Shown here: positions 8,657 to 11,501 of the stretch, piece by piece | How positions within the stretch are numbered: position 1 is the first letter of the stretch | Layout of the letters: every line of letters begins with the position of its first letter | Assembly: GCA_964476135.1 (NCBI GenBank) | Contig: CAYYYG010000035.1 | Span: forward strand, 1 to 11,501 | DNA: 11,501 nucleotides | Reading direction: 5' to 3' | Source of the DNA: CAYYYG01 sp964476135 | GTDB lineage: Bacteria > Patescibacteriota > Microgenomatia > UBA1406 > GWC2-37-13 | Program-made: the position numbers and the translations under genes | Notes under the pieces: model-generated | What the model was told of the DNA's origin: nothing | The model's database searches: none | Seen by the model: the letters and a program-made list of their open reading frames with translations, nothing else

Positions 8657-8686
8657 ATTATACCTAATCTTAGGTGTATCTGTCGG
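8657..8686 (-). promoter_or_regulatory. Predicted promoter of the glycan operon, leaderless type
   Basis: Read on the minus strand, CCGACA (8686-8681) is followed after 18 bases by a perfect TATAAT (8662-8657). The expected transcription start, 6-7 bases after the -10 box, falls at 8650-8649, which is the A of the ATG or the base before it. The transcript would then have no leader. The -35 match is 4 of 6. The promoter lies inside the 3' end of the YkuK-family gene, so readthrough from that gene is also possible. No transcript data are available here. Confidence 0.5.
8662..8675. promoter_or_regulatory. Palindrome in the operon promoter, candidate operator
   Basis: ACCTAA and TTAGGT, separated by TC, form a 6+2+6 perfect palindrome. 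It begins on the first base of the -10 box and fills most of the half of the -35/-10 spacer nearest that box. It also covers the stop codon of the YkuK-family gene. A repressor bound here would block the operon promoter. The stem is too short and lacks a T-run, so a terminator is unlikely. No regulator gene is seen in the window. Confidence 0.35.
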
Positions 8687-9143
8687 CGACCTTAGAAGCA
8701 CCGAAAGAATCCGGCTTGATTTTAACCGCGTATCCGCTCCCCCGTACCATATTGGTCACTTCGCTTATAAGCTCACGCGTGGCTCCGTTTGGACCAATAT
8801 CAACATGAATCTGCACATCATAACGCGAGATGCCATTTTCCTTAAATAAGGTAACAAAATGCTCCGAAGTTTCGAGAGACATGGTGGCTTCCTGATATAT
8901 CCTCTCTTTGAGGCTGATCTTTCTGTTTCTCAATTCCCGCTTCCAGAAATAAATTCCACCGCCTCCGATCCGATGAATAATAAGCGCTGACACGAAGTCA
9001 TAAATATTGGATTCCACTTTTTGCGAATCCGATCCGACTATAATCTCATATTTTGCCACTCTGTCGGCAGACATATACTTGCTGACAATTTTTTTCAGCT
9101 GTTCGAGGGTGACTTTGCCATGAGTGGGACTTTGGTAATACAT
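8670..9143 (-). CDS. YkuK family protein (DUF458), RNase H-like fold
   Basis: The product has 157 residues, a normal size for the YkuK/DUF458 family. The family signatures are clear: VGSDSQ at 36-41, an acidic helix with YQEA (83-86), QIHVDIGPNGATRELISEV at 111-129, and a C-terminal KIKPDSFGASKVADRYT (141-157). Conserved acidic residues (D39, E86, D115, with D145 or D154) sit where an RNase H-like fold would place its metal site. The family's substrate is not established; a nuclease role is an inference from the fold. The ATG at 9143 has no Shine-Dalgarno. A TAAAAT box ends 8 bases upstream, so a nearly leaderless transcript is likely. The gene is divergent from tRNA-Cys and lies 20 bases before the first gene of the glycan operon, with which it may be partly co-transcribed. 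Confidence 0.9.
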   Translation of the reverse strand: MYYQSPTHGKVTLEQLKKIVSKYMSADRVAKYEIIVGSDSQKVESNIYDFVSALIIHRIGGGGIYFWKRELRNRKISLKERIYQEATMSLETSEHFVTLFKENGISRYDVQIHVDIGPNGATRELISEVTNMVRGSGYAVKIKPDSFGASKVADRYT

Positions 9144-9151
9144 AATAAGCT

Positions 9152-9182
9152 ATTTTACCATTTGGCATCTGCCTTCCGGTAA
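9152..9182 (-). promoter_or_regulatory. Possible promoter of the YkuK-family gene
   Basis: On the minus strand TAAAAT (9157-9152) lies 8 bases before the ATG at 9143. The best -35 candidate is TTACCG (9182-9177), a weak match with a long 19-base spacer. The -10 box is in the left arm of an 8-bp inverted repeat whose right arm is the -10 box of the tRNA promoter. Confidence 0.3.
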
Positions 9183-9190
9183 GGTAAAAT
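9162..9190 (+). promoter_or_regulatory. Promoter of the tRNA-Cys gene
   Basis: TTGGCA (9162-9167, 5 of 6 to consensus) and TAAAAT (9185-9190, 5 of 6) are separated by exactly 17 bases. The start expected near 9196-9198 is 2-4 bases before the mature tRNA-Cys. No good promoter was seen just before tRNA-Ser, so the two tRNAs may share this one. Confidence 0.65.
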
Positions 9191-9199
9191 AATGGGAAT

Positions 9200-9272
9200 G
9201 GCGCGTTGGCGAAGAGGAAACGCGGGTGTCTGCAAAACACCTATTGCGCCGGTTCGATTCCGGCACGCGCCT
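9200..9272 (+). tRNA. tRNA-Cys (anticodon GCA)
   Basis: A full cloverleaf is visible. The acceptor stem GGCGCGT (9200-9206) pairs with ACGCGCC (9265-9271). The D stem is GCG/CGC with GG at 9216-9217 in the loop. The anticodon stem GGTGT/ACACC holds the loop CTGCAAA with GCA at 9232-9234. The T stem GCCGG/CCGGC has the loop TTCGATT. The discriminator base at 9272 is T, a known identity element of tRNA-Cys. The following bases are CAA, so the CCA end is not encoded. Confidence 0.95.
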
Positions 9273-9315
9273 CAAGTCAGTAAGTTCGGAGGAGCGGAGA
9301 CAAATTCATAATAAA

Positions 9316-9369
9316 GGAGAGGTGTCGGAGCGGTCGAACGAGCTAGTCTTGAAAACTAGTAAGGTCATT
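9316..9369 (+). pseudogene. 5' part of tRNA-Ser cut by the assembly gap, probably a duplicate of the copy at 9471
   Basis: These 54 bases match the first 54 bases of the complete tRNA-Ser exactly: acceptor 5' strand, D arm, anticodon arm and the first side of the variable arm. They stop at the first N. The copy is most likely an assembly artefact from overlapping contig ends and not a second or decayed tRNA gene. Confidence 0.8.
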
Positions 9370-9469
9370 NNNNNNNNNNNNNNNNNNNNNNNNNNNNNNN
9401 NNNNNNNNNNNNNNNNNNNNNNNNNNNNNNNNNNNNNNNNNNNNNNNNNNNNNNNNNNNNNNNNNNNNN
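9370..9469. other. Assembly gap of exactly 100 N
   Basis: A run of exactly 100 N, the usual placeholder for a scaffold gap of unknown size. Because of the flanking 55-base identity the real gap is probably minus 55, meaning the contigs overlap and nothing is missing. Confidence 0.95.
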
Positions 9470-9470
9470 A

Positions 9471-9558
9471 GGAGAGGTGTCGGAGCGGTCGAACGAGCTA
9501 GTCTTGAAAACTAGTAAGGTCATTTCGGCCTTCGTGGGTTCGAATCCCACCCTCTCCG
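9471..9558 (+). tRNA. tRNA-Ser (anticodon TGA)
   Basis: This is a complete 88-base class II tRNA. The acceptor stem GGAGAGG (9471-9477) pairs with CCTCTCC (9551-9557). The anticodon stem CTAGT/ACTAG carries the loop CTTGAAA with TGA at 9505-9507. A long variable arm, AAGGTC (9516-9521) with GGCCTT (9527-9532), is diagnostic of serine-type tRNAs. The T stem GTGGG/CCCAC has the loop TTCGAAT. The discriminator base is G (9558), as in tRNA-Ser. CCA is not encoded. It reads UCA codons and, by wobble, others of the UCN box. Confidence 0.96.
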
Positions 9559-9584
9559 CATTCAAATTTATAGTATATTCATTT

Positions 9585-9736
9585 AAAGAAAAATCCCGTT
9601 CGTTTTTTAATTAACGAACGGGATTGTCGCAAGTTATGCATTGCACAACTGCAAAGTTTCAACTTGCGGATTCCGCATCGTGCGGAATTAAATTGGTTGC
9701 CGGAGTCTCGTCCGGCCCATGTTACATACCGTAACA
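9585..9736 (-). ncRNA. Candidate structured RNA (3' UTR or separate small RNA), five hairpins in a row
   Basis: Between the stop of the 94-residue gene and the terminator there is almost no unpaired sequence. In minus-strand order the hairpins are TGTTAC/GTAACA (9736-9720, 5-base loop), GCCGGA/TCCGGC (9716-9699, 6-base loop), ATTCCGCA/TGCGGAAT (9688-9670, 3-base loop), CGCAAGTT/AACTTGCG (9668-9628, 25-base loop with an inner TTGC/GCAA hairpin), and finally the 13-bp terminator. All listed stems are perfect. No known RNA family (tRNA, tmRNA, RNase P, 6S, SRP, common riboswitches) was recognised. The orientation is chosen from the terminator. Spurious open frames through this region are shadows. 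Confidence 0.5.
9592..9625 (-). terminator. Rho-independent terminator, minus strand
   Basis: A perfect 13-bp stem (9592-9604 with 9613-9625, GC-rich core CCCGTTCG/CGAACGGG) encloses an 8-base AT loop. On the minus strand it runs into a T-rich stretch (complement of 9583-9593). The plus-strand side (GTCGC) has no T-run, so it serves the minus-strand transcript coming from the 94-residue gene or from the structured RNA next to it, and not tRNA-Ser. Confidence 0.75.
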
Positions 9737-9751
9737 AATATTCAGTTAGTA

Positions 9752-10036
9752 TCAATTTCCTCGGCTTAACAAATCAGTCAAGGCTCGCTCACAGACAGCA
9801 ACCAGCCATAACCTTTTATCGATTTCTAACGCATCGAGTAATGGATTTGTCTGGATATGCAGCAAAGCATTAAAATATTCAACATAATTTTCTGGCTTTG
9901 CCTCAACCCCTAGCAACTGAGCCAGCTGCTCATGAGTTATTCCAAAATCGACATTGTCGTAAATTGTTGTGGCTACGGCCAACTCTGTTACCTGCCTCAC
10001 AAACGCCAGGTTAAGAACCTCCTGTTCAGTAGTCAT
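9752..10036 (-). CDS. Small protein of unknown function, 94 residues
   Basis: The family is not recognised. The 94-residue product (starting MTTEQEVLNLAFVRQVTELA) is acidic to neutral, leucine- and alanine-rich, probably all-helical, and has no signal peptide or membrane helix. A segment GITHEQLAQLLGVEAKPENY (32-51) could be a helix-turn-helix-like pair of helices, but this is a weak impression only. The ATG at 10036 is chosen because AGGAGG lies 4 bases upstream. The frame is open to an ATG at 10120, but that extension runs through an inverted repeat and is not protein-like. It is the only gene in the window with such a strong Shine-Dalgarno. It is flanked upstream by a 19-bp inverted repeat and downstream by a string of hairpins with a terminator, so it forms its own transcription unit. 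Low-level transfer or a mobile origin is possible. Confidence 0.65.
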   Translation of the reverse strand: MTTEQEVLNLAFVRQVTELAVATTIYDNVDFGITHEQLAQLLGVEAKPENYVEYFNALLHIQTNPLLDALEIDKRLWLVAVCERALTDLLSRGN

Positions 10037-10040
10037 GATA

Positions 10041-10046
10041 CCTCCT
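10041..10046 (-). promoter_or_regulatory. Strong Shine-Dalgarno that fixes the start of the 94-residue gene
   Basis: AGGAGG (part of AGGAGGTATCATG on the minus strand) sits 4 bases before the ATG at 10036. It selects this ATG over the upstream ATG at 10120. Other genes in the window have no comparable site. Confidence 0.75.
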
Positions 10047-10069
10047 ATACGCTCTCCCTCTGAACGATT

Positions 10070-10123
10070 TTCATGGAGAGCATTATGAGCACATTGATAT
10101 GTATTCATAATGCTCTCCATGAA
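10070..10123. repeat. Perfect 19-bp inverted repeat with 16-base spacer, upstream of the 94-residue gene
   Basis: The arm TTCATGGAGAGCATTATGA (10070-10088) is the exact reverse complement of 10105-10123. There is no T-run on either side, so it is not an ordinary terminator. It begins 33 bases upstream of the start codon and would lie in the promoter or the 5' UTR. On the minus strand, GCTCTCC of the arm nearest the gene can alternatively pair with GGAGAGC (10057-10051), which ends 4 bases before the Shine-Dalgarno. Two competing folds are therefore possible. It could also be a two-sided operator or a mobile-element end. The rest of the gap to the next gene (10124-10314) shows nothing convincing. 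Confidence 0.85.
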
Positions 10124-10314
10124 TTTATCCGCAAGTTTAAAGGTACGGATTTTACCGATAATTGGAAGCTAATTTCCAGCATCAGTAAAATCTCTTTTCG
10201 TATTCTACACCACTCATATGCCCAATTCAAATACTATAAGCTAACTATTTTCAAAACAATTAGTCAGTTTAGTACTGGTGTTTGTATAAGCTGATCACAT
10301 CACAGCACTGAAGA

Positions 10315-10938
10315 TTAGATTAGTTTCACCGATTCGACGATTATCCGATCGTCAAGAATAATTCCCTGAATAATCGCTCTTGATCCTGGTTTAGGCACTT
10401 CTACACTCTGGGTAAAATACATGATATATCGGTTGCCGTTTAAGGTAGTGACTGTATTGTGAGTAACTTCTTTCTGATTCTCGCCGCCGCTTGAGTTCAC
10501 ACTCTTAATTACCCCTTCCACCGTACCTTTTCTTTCGATAAAAGTCCTTGCCTCTTCTGGCAAAGCCATTCGCAGCTCTTCCGAAAATACAGTCGCCCGA
10601 ACCGCCTGCGGATTTTCTTCAATAACCGCAAGCATCGCCTGGCGCCTGCCCTCGGCTAAAGTCACCATAATCTCCTTCTGCTCAGGAGTAACCGCCCCCC
10701 CTCTTGAACTTTGCAGTTCGGCAAGCTGAGTTAGTCTTACTGTCATGGTGTAGGTATCTTCGAGATATGTTTTAGTGCCTGTTGTTTGTGCCGCGTTTGC
10801 TTTTGTAAGCTCTGCATTTTTTTTCTGTGTAAGCATTATGGAAACCAAACGGGAGAAAAACACGATCATTGCGATCAGAACCACCACGAAGAAAACATAG
10901 AAGTAATTTAATACTTTACCCAAATCAAAGTCGTCCAT
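10315..10938 (-). CDS. Membrane-anchored protein with C-terminal beta-rich (OB-like) domain, unknown function
   Basis: The product has 207 residues. A single strong membrane helix (about 12-35, YFYVFFVVVLIAMIVFFS) follows a short acidic N-terminus (MDDFDLGK), and the next residues are basic. A helical, charged region (about 55-131) leads to a beta-rich domain (about 137-207). This domain begins GTVEGVIKSV and ends with VPKPGSRAIIQGIILDDRIIVESVKLI, a strand pattern ('G..V...G......I.V') like small OB folds. Topology cannot be fixed by eye: the positive-inside rule, with K39-K40 after the helix, would leave the C-terminal part in the cytoplasm, but the opposite is possible. No enzyme motif was seen. 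It is divergent from the Nudix gene with overlapping control regions. No Shine-Dalgarno precedes the ATG at 10938. Confidence 0.75.
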   Translation of the reverse strand: MDDFDLGKVLNYFYVFFVVVLIAMIVFFSRLVSIMLTQKKNAELTKANAAQTTGTKTYLEDTYTMTVRLTQLAELQSSRGGAVTPEQKEIMVTLAEGRRQAMLAVIEENPQAVRATVFSEELRMALPEEARTFIERKGTVEGVIKSVNSSGGENQKEVTHNTVTTLNGNRYIMYFTQSVEVPKPGSRAIIQGIILDDRIIVESVKLI

Positions 10939-10952
10939 AAACTATTTCTATC

Positions 10953-10981
10953 AATGTATAATGTGCAAAGACCTATGTCAA
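10953..10981 (-). promoter_or_regulatory. Promoter of the 207-residue membrane protein gene
   Basis: On the minus strand a perfect TTGACA (10981-10976) is followed after 17 bases by TACATT (10958-10953, 4 of 6). Transcription would start near 10946, leaving a leader of about 8 bases before the ATG at 10938. The -35 box lies inside the first codons of the divergent Nudix gene, so the two genes may compete for polymerase. Confidence 0.5.
10957..10962 (+). promoter_or_regulatory. -10 box of the Nudix gene
   Basis: A perfect TATAAT lies 12 bases before the ATG at 10975, giving an expected leader of about 5-6 bases. No good -35 box is seen at 16-18 bases. This box overlaps the -10 of the divergent gene. 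It also argues against the earlier in-frame ATG at 10954, which is upstream of the expected transcription start. Confidence 0.4.
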
Positions 10982-11424
10982 GAAGAGAATACTCGGCTGG
11001 CGGCATAGTTTACCGCAAACATAAAGGCAAAATCGAATGGTTAGTAACTCAGCATTCGCAGCATAAAGGCTGGGGATTCCCCAAAGGCCTAATTGGCGAT
11101 AAGGAAAAAAATGAAGGAGTACCGGCGGCGGCCCTCCGAGAAGTGCGTGAAGAAGGCGGAGTGGATGCAAAAATAGTAAACGATAAAACAGCCGATGTTC
11201 AGTATTTCTACAAATATAAAGGTGAAACCGTTGATAAAAAAGTAAGCTATTACCTGATGGAATATACATCAGGCGATCCGGCCGATCATGATTGGGAAGT
11301 CTCGGAGGCAAAATTCCTTCCTGAGGCGGAAGTAAAAACGATTCTCACTTTCAAATCCGACAAAGAAGCGTTTGAGAAAATTTTAGTTTTGTATGGAGCC
11401 TCAACTGGCAGTTCGCGACCCTAA
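10975..11424 (+). CDS. Nudix hydrolase
   Basis: The 149-residue product starts MSRREYSAGGIVYR, the usual first strand of small Nudix enzymes. WGFPKGLIG leads into the Nudix box G38...E47...R55-E56-V57-R58-E59-E60-G61-G62-V63, which holds the metal-binding REVREEGG core. The box has 8 instead of 5 residues between the first Gly and the Glu, a 3-residue insertion (LIGDKEKN). Nudix enzymes cleave nucleoside diphosphates linked to another group, for example oxidised nucleotides or Ap4A; the WGFPKG and acidic C-terminal half fit an Ap4A/MutT-type enzyme, but the substrate is not readable. The start at 10975 is preferred over the in-frame ATG at 10954 because of the -10 box and family start. The last 22 bases are part of a strong stem-loop that extends beyond the stop. 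Confidence 0.92.
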   Translation: MSRREYSAGGIVYRKHKGKIEWLVTQHSQHKGWGFPKGLIGDKEKNEGVPAAALREVREEGGVDAKIVNDKTADVQYFYKYKGETVDKKVSYYLMEYTSGDPADHDWEVSEAKFLPEAEVKTILTFKSDKEAFEKILVLYGASTGSSRP

Positions 11425-11501
11425 GATTATCTAAGGGGAGTGACTATTGCCAGTTAGTTCCGACGAGTTAAAGACACGAGTCGGAAAGGCGAAGCTCAAC
11501 T
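11403..11501 (+). other. Highly structured segment of unknown identity, cut by the window end
   Basis: A 10-pair outer stem (AACTGGCAGT, 11403-11412, with ATTGCCAGTT, 11446-11455, one G-U) encloses an inner hairpin CCCTaAGA/TCTaAGGG (11419-11426 with 11430-11437, one A-A mismatch). A second hairpin TTCCGAC/GTCGGAA (11458-11464 with 11480-11486, 15-base loop) follows 2 bases later. CTCAACT occurs at 11400-11406 and again at 11495-11501. No T-run is present, so it is not a simple terminator. It could be the start of a structured RNA gene or the leader of the next gene. It does not match the 5' ends of tmRNA or RNase P RNA that I know. Confidence 0.45.

Larger units (their letters stand above)
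9315..9524 (+). repeat. 55-base exact repeat flanking the gap (9315-9369 and 9470-9524)
   Basis: The 55 bases immediately left of the gap equal the 55 bases immediately right of it, with no mismatch. The repeat ends exactly at the contig ends on both sides. This is what two neighbouring de Bruijn-graph contigs sharing one k=55 overlap would look like. Confidence 0.9.

Noticed and set aside
9226..9565. Open frames over the tRNAs and the gap on both strands.
   Set aside because: They are translations of tRNA-Cys, tRNA-Ser and N; the 'RVGFEPT'-like protein is a well-known spurious reading of tRNA-Ser.
9592..9625. Terminator for the plus-strand tRNA transcript.
   Set aside because: The plus-strand side has no T-run after the stem; the T-rich side is on the minus strand.
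9664..9873. 69-residue plus-strand frame (starting MRIPHRAELNWL).
   Set aside because: It runs through three hairpins and into the antisense of the 94-residue gene; no Shine-Dalgarno and no protein-like pattern.
10037..10120. N-terminal extension of the 94-residue protein to an ATG at 10120.
   Set aside because: It translates the inverted repeat and lacks a Shine-Dalgarno, while the ATG at 10036 has AGGAGG at 4 bases.
9558..10123. Integrated element with direct repeats of the tRNA-Ser 3' end.
   Set aside because: No second copy of the tRNA 3' end was found in the window and there is no integrase, so integration remains only a suggestion.
10954..10974. Upstream ATG for the Nudix gene.
   Set aside because: It lies before the TATAAT box and adds residues outside the usual Nudix start; still possible if a promoter lies further upstream.
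11403..11501. tmRNA, RNase P RNA or group I/II intron at the right edge.
   Set aside because: None of the conserved core sequences I know for these is visible in the 99 bases available.
1..11501. CRISPR array, insertion sequence or tandem repeat array.
   Set aside because: No regularly spaced repeats, transposase or paired terminal repeats beyond those listed were seen.

Overview
The window looks like part of a scaffold from an uncultured, reduced-genome bacterium, most likely of the Candidate Phyla Radiation (Patescibacteria, Microgenomates-like). This is inferred from the style of the region and not from a database match: several large GT-C-type membrane proteins side by side, very tight gene packing, start codons mostly without Shine-Dalgarno sequences, and a typical CPR-style Nudix protein. 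TGA is used as a normal stop (ends at 625, 2235 and 6278), which argues against the lineages that read UGA as glycine.

Region 1 (1-8686) is surface-glycan territory. A plus-strand polytopic membrane protein enters from the left, lacks its N-terminus in the window, and ends at 643. It converges, with a 19-base overlap, on a minus-strand operon transcribed from about 8650 down to 625. In order of transcription the operon holds an ArnT/PMT-like GT-C glycosyltransferase, a DehI-like soluble protein, a PTPS-related polytopic membrane protein, a Wzx/MOP flippase, a WaaE-like family-2 glycosyltransferase and a second GT-C membrane protein. The junctions are TAATG, ATGA, a 2-base gap, a 4-base gap and ATGA, so the six genes are probably translationally coupled. 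Together they could build, flip and extend a lipid-linked cell-surface polysaccharide or glycosylate exported proteins. The DehI-like member is the odd one out.

Region 2 (8670-9558) has a YkuK-family RNase H-like gene divergent from tRNA-Cys(GCA) and tRNA-Ser(UGA). The tRNA-Ser region is broken by 100 N. The last 55 bases before the gap equal the first 55 after it, which points to an unmerged contig overlap and not to two tRNA genes.

Region 3 (9585-10123) is the least explained part. A 94-residue unknown protein has a strong Shine-Dalgarno, unlike its neighbours. It is preceded by a perfect 19-bp inverted repeat and followed by a string of hairpins ending in a Rho-independent terminator, all on the minus strand. 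This is either a gene with elaborate 5' and 3' RNA structure, a separate small RNA, or a small mobile element beside tRNA-Ser.

Region 4 (10315-11501) has a membrane-anchored protein with a beta-rich C-terminal domain, divergent from a Nudix hydrolase. A strongly structured segment overlaps the end of the Nudix gene and runs to the window edge.

Three to four protein genes have a -10-like box so close to the start codon that leaderless or nearly leaderless transcripts are expected. No CRISPR array, transposase, integrase or replication origin was seen.
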